Shown here: positions 42,561 through 49,784 of the stretch, piece after piece
Layout of the letters: each line of letters starts with the position of its first letter
How positions within the stretch are numbered: position 1 is the stretch's first letter
DNA from: Halostagnicola kamekurae
GTDB lineage: Archaea; Halobacteriota; Halobacteria; Halobacteriales; Natrialbaceae
Length of the DNA stretch: 64,000 nucleotides
Direction: 5' to 3'
Assembly: GCF_900116205.1 (NCBI RefSeq)
Contig: NZ_FOZS01000002.1
Coordinates: 1,116,001-1,180,000 of the forward strand
The notes under the pieces: model-generated
Told to the model about the DNA's origin: nothing
The model's input: only the letters and a program-made list of their open reading frames with translations
Databases searched by the model: none
Position numbers and translations under genes: made by a program

Positions 42561-42971
42561 ATGCAGTACGAAGAATTCACCGGCGAGGTACAACACCGCG
42601 CTCAACTCGACTCTCGAGAGGACGCGCTGAGTATTTCGCGTGCGACGCTGACGACGCTGTCGGAGCGAATACAACCCGGCGAGGCGTCGAACCTCGCCGC
42701 TCAGTTACCCGACGAACTCGGCCGATTCCTCGAGCAGGTCGACGACGTAGAACGCTTCGACTACGACGAGTTCGTCGACCGCGTGGACGAACGCAACGAA
42801 CTCGGCGAGGAGGATCCGTCGGAAGCGGCATTTCACGCGCAGGTCGTCATGGACGTTCTCGCAGAGGGGGTCGAAGCGGGTGCGCTCGAGGACGTTCGCA
42901 TGCAACTCCCGCTCGAGGAGGGGTACGACGTGCTCTTCGAAATCGCCGAGAGCGAAGGATATCCCGCATAA
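42561..42971 (+). CDS. DUF2267 domain protein
   Basis: This 136-residue acidic protein has two related halves: MQYEEFTGEVQHRAQLDSRE and FDYDEFVDRVDERNELGEED, each followed by a helical A-x-x-V/A-L segment. That is the DUF2267 signature (FLxxVxxRxxLxxxxAxxAxxAVLxxLxxRLxxGEAxxLxAQLP). Members occur in bacteria and haloarchaea and have no known activity. It is likely soluble and cytoplasmic. Confidence 0.85.
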   Translation: MQYEEFTGEVQHRAQLDSREDALSISRATLTTLSERIQPGEASNLAAQLPDELGRFLEQVDDVERFDYDEFVDRVDERNELGEEDPSEAAFHAQVVMDVLAEGVEAGALEDVRMQLPLEEGYDVLFEIAESEGYPA

Positions 42972-43000
42972 CGGTCGTTTTCGGAAGACGTTACAGGCGC

Positions 43001-43423
43001 TCACTCGAGAAACCGCGCCTGCACGTTCCCGCTGGTTTCGGGTATCGCACACCGGTCTTTCTTCCCGAACCAGCGATAGCGCCGGTCAGCGACGAAATCG
43101 TACGCGAAATCGCGAAGCCGTTGCGGCAGGTACTGGAGCGGCCACAGGAGCCGGTAGACGCCGCCGAGCAACGTCGCGATTCGAATAATGGCTCCCGACT
43201 TCACGTAGGAGTCCTCGCCCTCGATCAACACGACCGACTCGAGTTCGTCCGTCGGGAGGTCGTGCTCGGCGAGCAGGCGCTGGCCCGCGTCGGATTGCAG
43301 CGACGCGAAGTAAAATCGCTCCTCGGTATCTCGCGGGATGATGAACTGCACGAAGCCGTTACAGAGCGTACAGACGCCGTCGAAGAGTACGATCGGGCCG
43401 TCGTCCGGAATCTCCTCGCCCAT
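43001..43423 (-). CDS. DCC-family thiol-disulfide oxidoreductase
   Basis: This 140-residue protein has the DCC-family motif LFDGVCTLCNGFVQF, with Cys18-x2-Cys21 in a thioredoxin-like redox position, and the second conserved region VYRLLWPLQYLPQRLRD..YRWFGKKDRC. Such proteins are thought to be thiol reductases or disulfide carriers, mostly cytoplasmic. The function in archaea is unknown. It is convergent with the DUF2267 gene, 29 bases apart. Confidence 0.88.
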   Translation of the reverse strand: MGEEIPDDGPIVLFDGVCTLCNGFVQFIIPRDTEERFYFASLQSDAGQRLLAEHDLPTDELESVVLIEGEDSYVKSGAIIRIATLLGGVYRLLWPLQYLPQRLRDFAYDFVADRRYRWFGKKDRCAIPETSGNVQARFLE

Positions 43424-43523
43424 TGGATACCGTCTCTACGGCGCGTTCGTAATTCAGGCTTCCGGTCACGAACGCCGTCGCGAACGCTCGAGCGACCTGT
43501 TGAACGCGACCTACGCCTACGGT

Positions 43524-44255
43524 CTACAGCTCGATCGCCATCATCACCTCGTCGGCGTACTCGCCGTCGAGTTTGTAGTGGTCCGCTCGGACGGCTTCGG
43601 TCTGCCAGCCCTGGGACTCGAGGAAGTCGATCGCCTCCTGGTTCACCGATGGAACGCTCTGGTAAACTTTTTCGTAGCCGTTGACCCCGGCCCACTCGAG
43701 GCCTCGCGAGAGCAGATGCGCCCCCAGACCGTTGCCGCGGTACTCCTCGAGGACGCCGACGGTGAGCTCTGCGGTGTGGCTCAACTTCTCGAGTTCGGGC
43801 GCGTTGAGGTGCACCCAGCCGACGACTTCACCGTCGACCGTCGCGACGAAGAACATCCGCGACTCGAGTTCGTTGTACCGGAGCAACGCGTCCTCGCGGT
43901 CGATTTCGTCCGCGACGCTCTCGGCGACGATGTAGGTCTTCTCCTCGGCGACCCGCCGGATCGCGCCGACGATGCCGGACAGGTCCTCCTGTCTCGCCGG
44001 TCGTATCTGGAACTCGAACGCCTCGGTGGTGTACTCCTCTCGAGCGCCGCCGTCGATCGTCACCCTGAGCTTGCCAGCCTCCGACTCGAGGCGGCCGTCA
44101 CGTTTGAGGATGGCAACGTGATGGCGAAAGCCGCCCGGATCGATACCGAGGGCTCGGCGGACGCCCTCGGGATCGACGGCCCCCTTTCGCTCGACGTGTT
44201 CGTAGATTCGTTTTCGGTCGTCGTGGCCGAACTCGAGTTCTTCGCTGAAGGCCAT
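43524..44255 (-). CDS. winged-helix plus GNAT acetyltransferase
   Basis: This 243-residue two-domain protein has an N-terminal ~75-residue winged-helix-like region (DRKRIYEHVERKGAVDPEGV, GFRHHVAILKRDGRLESEAG) and a C-terminal GNAT domain (QIRPARQEDLSGIVGAIRRV, FFVATVDGEVVGWVHL, acetyl-CoA loop LEEYRGNGLGAHLL, FLESQGWQ). The fusion suggests a transcription-linked acetyltransferase or an autoregulated enzyme; the substrate is unknown. The start Met lies at 44255. Confidence 0.88.
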   Translation of the reverse strand: MAFSEELEFGHDDRKRIYEHVERKGAVDPEGVRRALGIDPGGFRHHVAILKRDGRLESEAGKLRVTIDGGAREEYTTEAFEFQIRPARQEDLSGIVGAIRRVAEEKTYIVAESVADEIDREDALLRYNELESRMFFVATVDGEVVGWVHLNAPELEKLSHTAELTVGVLEEYRGNGLGAHLLSRGLEWAGVNGYEKVYQSVPSVNQEAIDFLESQGWQTEAVRADHYKLDGEYADEVMMAIEL

Positions 44256-44429
44256 GGTATGCTAGTCCATCCCAAAATACTTAGTCCTTGGCTCCGAACG
44301 CGCGAGACTGTCCTGGCGGGTGCGTTCGTTTCGTACAGCGCCGGGAAGCGATCCGGCGCGCGAGCCAGCGGTCGGAACCGAGAGATTGATACTCGAGTCC
44401 TCGAGAGCGAGTAGCGGTTCGAACGGAGT

Positions 44430-44933
44430 ATGATCGGCCTCGAAGTCGTCGGCGTCGGAACAGCGCTCGCGGTCACGATCGGCCTCGGACTGGTCGCCCA
44501 CGAGTGGACTCACGCTCTGGTTTTGCGGCTCGGAAACGTCGAGTACGACGTGTCGTACTTCCCCGCGCGGTCGGGCGGCGTGATCGGCGCGCTCGCGAGC
44601 TATCCGTGGGCGGTGGTCGAACCGGTCGCGGCCGACGCCGACAGGACCTGGGTGCTCCGCCTCGCCGCGGTATCGCCGCTCGCGCTCTCGAGTCCGGTCT
44701 TCGTCCTCGCCGCGAGCGGGATCGTCCCAGCCGACGATCCGATCGTCGCGGGGATCGCGATCGGCGTCCTGGCCTGTGCGTTGCCGAGCCCGCAGGACTT
44801 CTCCGTGGCGTTCTACGCTCACCGCCGCGGCGGCAGTCGCTCGAGCGACCGACGAGAAAGACCAACCCGCGACGAGTCACCATCCGACGACGAGTCACCG
44901 CTCTGTGACGGGTCAGCAGCCCGCGACTCGTGA
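44430..44933 (+). CDS. membrane HExxH metalloprotease-like protein
   Basis: This 167-residue protein carries HEWTH (residues 24-28) inside its first hydrophobic segment (TIGLGLVAHEWTHALVLRLG), as in intramembrane zinc metalloproteases (site-2/M50-like). Further hydrophobic stretches follow (VLRLAAVSPLALSSPVFVLA, VAGIAIGVLACALP). A possible third ligand region is LPSPQDFSVAFYAH. The C-terminus (~35 residues) is polar and has a short duplicated motif DESP. It is small for a typical M50 protease, so it may be a minimal form or a non-proteolytic relative; activity is inferred only from HExxH. Confidence 0.7.
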   Translation: MIGLEVVGVGTALAVTIGLGLVAHEWTHALVLRLGNVEYDVSYFPARSGGVIGALASYPWAVVEPVAADADRTWVLRLAAVSPLALSSPVFVLAASGIVPADDPIVAGIAIGVLACALPSPQDFSVAFYAHRRGGSRSSDRRERPTRDESPSDDESPLCDGSAARDS

Positions 44934-44968
44934 CCCCGCGACGAGACTACGCGCTCGAGAGACGCCGA

Positions 44969-45565
44969 TCACGATACTGACGGAACCGTCTCGGAGCCGT
45001 CCCGTTTCGACCACCAGTGGCCGACGGCGACGGCGCCGACCGTCGCTAAGACGAGCAGGGCGAGTCCAGTCGAGGGCCCCACGCCGAACTCGTGGATACT
45101 CGCGCCCGTAAATACGACGCAGAGGAGGACCGCGACCCCGTATCGACGGGGCCACGGATCCGGCGTGGCGTCGACCGGATCGACCGCGAGGTAAGACTCG
45201 AGCTGTCGCGCTCGGCGACGCCGCTCGACGATGCCGCGATCCTTGTCGTACTCGACGATGCCGTGCTCGTCGAGTTTCGGGAGGTGGGTCTGGTACAGCG
45301 AAATGTAGACGCGCTGGCGATCCGAGGAGGAGAGTGACTCGACCGTCGTTTCCTCCTCCCAGGCGGCGACCTGTTCGGCGAGATCGCGCAGTTCGACCCG
45401 CCCGTCCGCTCGAGCCATGTATCGAACCACGTCGCGACGGCGGCTCGTCTGCAGGAGGTGAAACGCGTCGTCTTTCGCGATCGCCGTCGGTCGGTCCGTC
45501 GGCTCGGTCGACGAACCGGACTCGACCGACCGCCGTCGAAATTTGTTTTCGCCACCAACACCCAT
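44969..45565 (-). CDS. DUF7344 winged-helix protein with membrane anchor
   Basis: This 198-residue protein has the DUF7344 domain (DDAFHLLQTSRRRDVVRYMA, VYISLYQTHLPKLDEHGIVE and YDKDRGIVERRRRA) followed by two hydrophobic segments (YGVAVLLCVVFTGASIHEFG and GLALLVLATVGAVAVGHWWS). This is the membrane-anchored form of a regulator family present also at 4392-4727. It may sense a membrane or extracellular signal. Its upstream gap of 600 bases holds several hairpins. Confidence 0.85.
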   Translation of the reverse strand: MGVGGENKFRRRSVESGSSTEPTDRPTAIAKDDAFHLLQTSRRRDVVRYMARADGRVELRDLAEQVAAWEEETTVESLSSSDRQRVYISLYQTHLPKLDEHGIVEYDKDRGIVERRRRARQLESYLAVDPVDATPDPWPRRYGVAVLLCVVFTGASIHEFGVGPSTGLALLVLATVGAVAVGHWWSKRDGSETVPSVS

Positions 45566-46165
45566 TATTCGTGAACACTATTCTCACCTCACATAAAACT
45601 GTGACATGTTGTCATACATCCGGGTCACAGACGACGATGCTCGAGAACACGCGACCGCCGTTTCCGACGCCGAAAAGACCCAGCGGGTCCGTCATCGGAC
45701 CCGATCGGGCCCAGTAGGTGGCCACACAGCCACGAGTGGCCGTAAAACGCTGATTGAGCATGAGTGATCCACGGGGTACACAGGGGATGTACCCCTCGTC
45801 CGCGGCTGGGAACCGCGGTCCACCGGCACTCACAGGGATAGTCAGGAGCCGATTCGTCGCGTTCGATCGTCGGAACCACACCGACATCAGTACTGTGGTT
45901 CTATCCAATATTAAAGCTAACTATGGGCGCAATATCCAGATAGTTCGGAGTTAAAATGCAGAATACAGCCAGAAATGCCCCAGAAGTCCCACATACATCT
46001 AAATATATTGGTTCGAGGAAGGAAAGTTGCGCGAGTCACAACCCACTGGCTCGCCCGTCGTCGATCACTACTCGAACAACGGCGATCAGTACCCGACAGA
46101 CGTCGATCAAGACACGCCGGTCGATGAACTCCCGGGGATCGAATCGCGTCTCGAGTTGCCAATCG
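45566..46165. other. 600-base intergenic region with hairpins and an A+T-rich block
   Basis: No convincing gene is seen. The left part has four perfect inverted repeats in 45685-45795. The right part (about 45880-46025) is clearly A+T-richer than the surroundings and holds possible TATA elements (CCAATATTAAAGC near 45907, ATCTAAATATATTGG near 45998). Small open frames here (for example 98 codons on the minus strand, ending at 45612) have non-acidic composition and no acceptable start. The region probably serves as a regulatory leader or encodes an RNA. Confidence 0.5.
45685..45795. ncRNA. candidate structured RNA: four consecutive inverted repeats
   Basis: The perfect inverted repeats are GGGTCCG-TCAT-CGGACCC (45685-45702), the palindrome CCCGATCGGG (45700-45709), GGCCAC-N10-GTGGCC (45720-45741) and GGGGTACA-CAGGGGA-TGTACCCC (45773-45795). 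Together they occupy 111 bases upstream of the membrane-anchored DUF7344 gene. They could form a folded leader or independent RNA in either direction. It has no recognised similarity to a known RNA family. Confidence 0.3.
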
Positions 46166-46825
46166 TCAGGAGTCCAGTCCAGTGGGAGCGATTCGGTTCG
46201 AGAGTTCGGCGCTCACGAGCGCCGAGTGACTTCGGCGCAACCGTTCGGAGAGCGCCTGGTGGGAGATGTCGAGTTCCGATGCCAGTTCCTCGAGCGTGAC
46301 CTGTCGCGGAACGTCGAAGTAGCCGAGCTCGTGGGCTTTCACGATCGTCTCGTACTGCGTCTTCGTCAGCGGTGTCTGGCTGTCCGGCGAATCGTCCATC
46401 GGACTGACCCGCGTGACCCGGACGCCGAAGTCCTCCTCGTCGAACGCGGCGTGACACTCGGAGACGTCCGCTCGCTCGTGAAAGAGCAACTTGAGCGACC
46501 AGCGACCGTCCGCCCCGCTCGCCTCGAGGATCGCGCCGTCGTGCTCCGAGACGATCCGCTGGAACGTTTGGATTCCCTGGTTGAACTCGAGGCGGACGAC
46601 CCACCGCCCGTCGCTCGCGTCGTCCACCGACGCGACGATGTCGGCGGACGGGTCCGACTCGAGCGCCGATTCGATCTGCTCCCAGTCGGGTCCCGTGACG
46701 TACACGAGCGGCGGGCCGCCGCCGATCAGCCCGCTTATCAGAAACTCGAACGTCGGCACGCGATCGAACGTCTGTGCGAATCCGAGGTGCTCGGCCGGCA
46801 CGTCGAGTTCGACCACTGTCGTCAT
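46166..46825 (-). CDS. bacterio-opsin activator-type HTH regulator
   Basis: This 219-residue protein starts MTTVVELDVPAEHLGFAQTF. The N-terminal sensory domain resembles that at 11276-11920, and the C-terminal HTH_10 is LTKTQYETIVKAHELGYFDV and then PRQVTLEELASELDISHQAL. The in-frame Met a few codons upstream (46843) is less typical. Its own 3' side faces the hairpin-rich intergenic region. The target genes are unknown. Confidence 0.9.
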   Translation of the reverse strand: MTTVVELDVPAEHLGFAQTFDRVPTFEFLISGLIGGGPPLVYVTGPDWEQIESALESDPSADIVASVDDASDGRWVVRLEFNQGIQTFQRIVSEHDGAILEASGADGRWSLKLLFHERADVSECHAAFDEEDFGVRVTRVSPMDDSPDSQTPLTKTQYETIVKAHELGYFDVPRQVTLEELASELDISHQALSERLRRSHSALVSAELSNRIAPTGLDS

Positions 46826-47055
46826 GATCCACACCCACCACAAACACGTATAGACGCGTTGTGTTAGCGGTAGCCTTTCCCGCCTCCATCACCGGGAGAC
46901 AGTCCCGTCGCCGTGAGGCTCACGGGTAGTTAGCAGTCGCGACCATCCCCGGTCTCCACCCGCTGAACTGATCACCCGACCGTCGGCCCTCGAGGGGCGA
47001 ACATGCAAAAGCAAGCCCGCGGTATTTGTTCGGTCACGACGACTGTTCGGGTACG

Positions 47056-47478
47056 ATGTACGAGACGCTCTTGATCCCGACCGACGGCAGCGAGGAGTCT
47101 CGCGCGGCGATCGATCACGGCATCGCGCTTGCCGAACGACTCGAGGCGACGGTGCACGCTCTCTCGATCGTTCCCGAGGGACCACACGGTGCCATGAAAC
47201 GAGACGAGTTACGCGCAGAGCCACAGGAAGAAGCCCGCGAGGCCAACCGGCTCGTCGAGTCCGCCGCGGAAGACGGCGGCGTCGACGTGACGAGCGAGGT
47301 TCGCGAGGGCGTCCCACAGGAGGCGATCCTCGAGTACGCAGGCGAAATCGGTGCGGATATGATCGTCCTCGGGACCGTCGGGCGGACGGGGCTCGATCAC
47401 GTACTGCTCGGCAGCGTCGCCGAAGAGATCGTCCGCAACTCGAGCGTTCCCGTCGTGACCGTCCAGCCCGCGGAGTAA
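47056..47478 (+). CDS. universal stress protein, UspA family
   Basis: This 140-residue single-domain protein starts MYETLLIPTDGSEESRAAID and has the ATP-binding loop GTVGRTGLDHVLLGSVAE followed by VPVVTV, the ordinary UspA fold. Members respond to stress and starvation and bind ATP or related nucleotides. Haloarchaea encode many copies, so a specific role cannot be assigned. An adenine-binding-type motif is conserved here. Confidence 0.93.
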   Translation: MYETLLIPTDGSEESRAAIDHGIALAERLEATVHALSIVPEGPHGAMKRDELRAEPQEEAREANRLVESAAEDGGVDVTSEVREGVPQEAILEYAGEIGADMIVLGTVGRTGLDHVLLGSVAEEIVRNSSVPVVTVQPAE

Positions 47479-47721
47479 GGCGGTCGACACCGGCGCGAAT
47501 TGCGGTTTCTGGAAGGTTCTCATTACCCGGCTATCATGAGACGAACTGGCCATTCCGGCACACTCGTCTCCCCACCACCCGTCGCTTCGACGAGGTTGTT
47601 GCAATCACGCACAGTTATCGAATCGAGAATTTCGTCGCAAATAGCTAGTGAAACCTCGTATATCAATATCAAGCGAATGACGGGCGTCGGGTTATCCAGC
47701 TTCGAACCCGATACCTACGTG

Positions 47722-48381
47722 ATGCCATCTGAAAAAAGACTGTCCCGACGACGGATGATTCAGTATACAGGTGCCGCCGCAACGACGGCGGTCATTGCGG
47801 GCTGTGGCGGTAGCGGCGGCGACGACGGCGACGGCGGTAATGGCGGTGACGGCGGCGATGGGGGCGGCGGCAACGGCGGTGAAACCGACGTCTCCGCGTG
47901 GGAAGGCGTCGAAGAGATCGAACTCGAGGGCGTGACCTCGGGATGGGTCGGCATCGCACCCGATCCGATCGCCGACGAGGAGAACCCGACGCTGGTCCTG
48001 TTCAACGGTCAGGAGTACACGATCACGTGGGAGAACGGCGACGGCCAGGAACACAACTTACAGATCCTCAACGGCGAGGGGGAGGTCGTCGACGATTACG
48101 AAACCGACCTCATCTCGAGCGAGGGCGAATCCGCGACGCTCGAGGGAGTTCAGGCCAGCGACGAGATGACGAACTACATCTGTGAACCCCACCAAAACAC
48201 GATGGACGGCGACATCCAGATCGAAGAAAACGGCGGCGGAGGCGACGGGGCGGGCAACGAATCCGAGGACGGCACTGGAAACGAAACGGCTACTGGCAAC
48301 GAATCCGAGACGGGAACCGGCAACGAGACTGGGAACGAAACCGACGGCGGAAACGAAACGAACGGAAACGAATCGGCGTAG
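47722..48381 (+). CDS. halocyanin-like blue copper lipoprotein with sequon-rich tail
   Basis: This 219-residue protein starts MPSEKRLSRRRMIQYTGAAA, a Tat signal with RRR at 9-11 and lipobox VIAGC (Cys28). A Gly/Asp-rich linker follows, then a cupredoxin domain with His in DGQEHNLQIL and Cys, His and Met in ICEPHQNTMDG, the type 1 copper ligand set. It carries electrons on the outer membrane face. The last ~50 residues are Gly/Asn/Glu/Thr low-complexity with seven N-x-S/T sequons, a likely glycosylated spacer. An extended in-frame start exists upstream but is not coding-like. Confidence 0.9.
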   Translation: MPSEKRLSRRRMIQYTGAAATTAVIAGCGGSGGDDGDGGNGGDGGDGGGGNGGETDVSAWEGVEEIELEGVTSGWVGIAPDPIADEENPTLVLFNGQEYTITWENGDGQEHNLQILNGEGEVVDDYETDLISSEGESATLEGVQASDEMTNYICEPHQNTMDGDIQIEENGGGGDGAGNESEDGTGNETATGNESETGTGNETGNETDGGNETNGNESA

Positions 48382-48425
48382 TCACGAAAATCCGTTAGAT
48401 ACCGCCGACCGAAGCGCAGCGCCAC

Positions 48426-48430
48426 TTTTT
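48426..48430 (+). terminator. T-tract terminator candidate after halocyanin
   Basis: TTTTT occurs about 45 bases after the halocyanin stop, in a short G+C-rich gap. It is suggestive of a haloarchaeal termination site; no stem is associated. Confidence 0.35.
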
Positions 48431-48540
48431 CGAGGTCACTCGGGAGCCACACCCGTCCGCGAGTAGCGAGCGGCCTTCGCGCGCGAGTGAATCGACGATC
48501 GAACGCAAGAATAAGGCGGGTTCAGCGTGACGGTTCGACG

Positions 48541-48924
48541 ATGCACTTCGATCACGCGGGAATCGCGACCGACGATGCGCGCTCGCTCGCTACGCTGTAC
48601 GCCGATCTCTTCGGCCTCGAGGTCGCCCACGAAGAGGAGTTCGACGGGCTTCGCGTCGTCTTCCTCGAGTGTGGCTCGGGTTATTTCGAACTCCTCGAGC
48701 CCCTCGAGGAGGGAACGATCGCACGCTATCTCGAGAACCAGGGGTCCGGCATTCACCACCTCGCGTTGGCGACCGACGACCTCGAGGGAGCGCTCGATCG
48801 CGCACGCGAACACGGTGTGACGCTCATCGACGAGGAACCGCGGCCTGGCGCGTGGGGACACTCGGTCGCGTTCGTCCACCCGTCGGACACGGGCGGCATT
48901 TTGATCGAGCTGGTCGAGCACTGA
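48541..48924 (+). CDS. mce: methylmalonyl-CoA epimerase
   Basis: This 127-residue glyoxalase/bleomycin-resistance fold protein starts MHFDHAGIATDDARSLATLY. It has the metal-binding pattern: His in FDHAGIA, Glu in SGYFELLEP, His in GIHHLALATDD and Glu at GGILIELVEH. The family interconverts R- and S-methylmalonyl-CoA in the propionate and amino acid degradation pathway. Mutase genes are not in the window. The length is normal. Confidence 0.92.
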   Translation: MHFDHAGIATDDARSLATLYADLFGLEVAHEEEFDGLRVVFLECGSGYFELLEPLEEGTIARYLENQGSGIHHLALATDDLEGALDRAREHGVTLIDEEPRPGAWGHSVAFVHPSDTGGILIELVEH

Positions 48925-48954
48925 GAACCGCGCTTGTTCGAGTACGAGAACCGC

Positions 48955-49593
48955 TCAACCGAAGCTCTCGATAAGCGCGTCGTCCGAATCGCCGCCCGCG
49001 GCGTCGATACTCTCGGCGACCGTCGTCACGAACTCGCTGAACCCGAACACGTAGAACTGTCCGTCTCCGAGGCGATCCGACACCGCTCCCTCGAGAGCCT
49101 CGGTAGCACCGTCCTCGAGGATCGTAACGGGCGCGCCGTCGGCCTCGAGCGCCTCGAGTCGATCGCGGTGTGCCGGCTCGTCGTCCTGGTAGATGATCGC
49201 GGCGTCTCGGCCGTTTTCTTGTGCTGCTTCGGCGATCGCGACCGCCGGCCCGACGCCGGGTCCGCCCGCGACCGCGACGACGTCGGTCGAGCCGTCGTAG
49301 GCGATAGTCCCCATCGGTCCTTCGATGGCGACCGTTTCCCCGCCCTCGAGGGACGCGAGCCACGGGGAGAGGTCGCCGTCGGGATCGATCCCGACCGTGA
49401 TCTCGAACGTGTCTTCGGCCGTCGGCGACGAGAGCGTGTAGTGGCGCGCGAGTTCCTCGCCGTCGGGCGCCGCCCGCAGGAGCACGAACTGCCCCGGGCG
49501 GGGGTCGAACGACTGGGGTGACTCGAGTTCGATCGCGACCGTTCCCGGTCCGACGTCGCGAACCGATTCGACGCGGACTTGCGTACCATCCAT
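48955..49593 (-). CDS. FAD/NAD(P)-binding ferredoxin-reductase-like protein
   Basis: This 212-residue protein has the FNR superfamily fold: FAD-binding RHYTLSSP (the RxYS motif), GPMGTI in the phosphate region, and the nucleotide-binding GGPGVGPAVAIAEAA, followed by AAIIYQDDEPAHRDRLEAL. It has no iron-sulfur domain, so it is a stand-alone flavoprotein domain. Likely it passes electrons between NAD(P)H and a one-electron carrier such as ferredoxin or halocyanin; the partner is unknown. Confidence 0.87.
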   Translation of the reverse strand: MDGTQVRVESVRDVGPGTVAIELESPQSFDPRPGQFVLLRAAPDGEELARHYTLSSPTAEDTFEITVGIDPDGDLSPWLASLEGGETVAIEGPMGTIAYDGSTDVVAVAGGPGVGPAVAIAEAAQENGRDAAIIYQDDEPAHRDRLEALEADGAPVTILEDGATEALEGAVSDRLGDGQFYVFGFSEFVTTVAESIDAAGGDSDDALIESFG

Positions 49594-49784
49594 GGGTGGG
49601 CGTTCGGCCGAGGCGCGAAAAGTCGTTCCGTTCTCCGCCGAAAACCTTCACTACGATCGTCCACAATACTGGGACAGAAACGGCCCGTAACCCGGTTTAC
49701 CGGCAACATATCGGCCGGTGCTCCGTGGGGACGGTTGAGCTTTCAGAAGGCTTTTCATTTGGTGGGGGCAAGGTGCGACATAAC

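Noticed and set aside
45612-45908. 98-codon minus-strand ORF in the hairpin region
   Set aside because: It needs a TTG start, has no acidic bias and crosses the inverted repeats; no family recognised.
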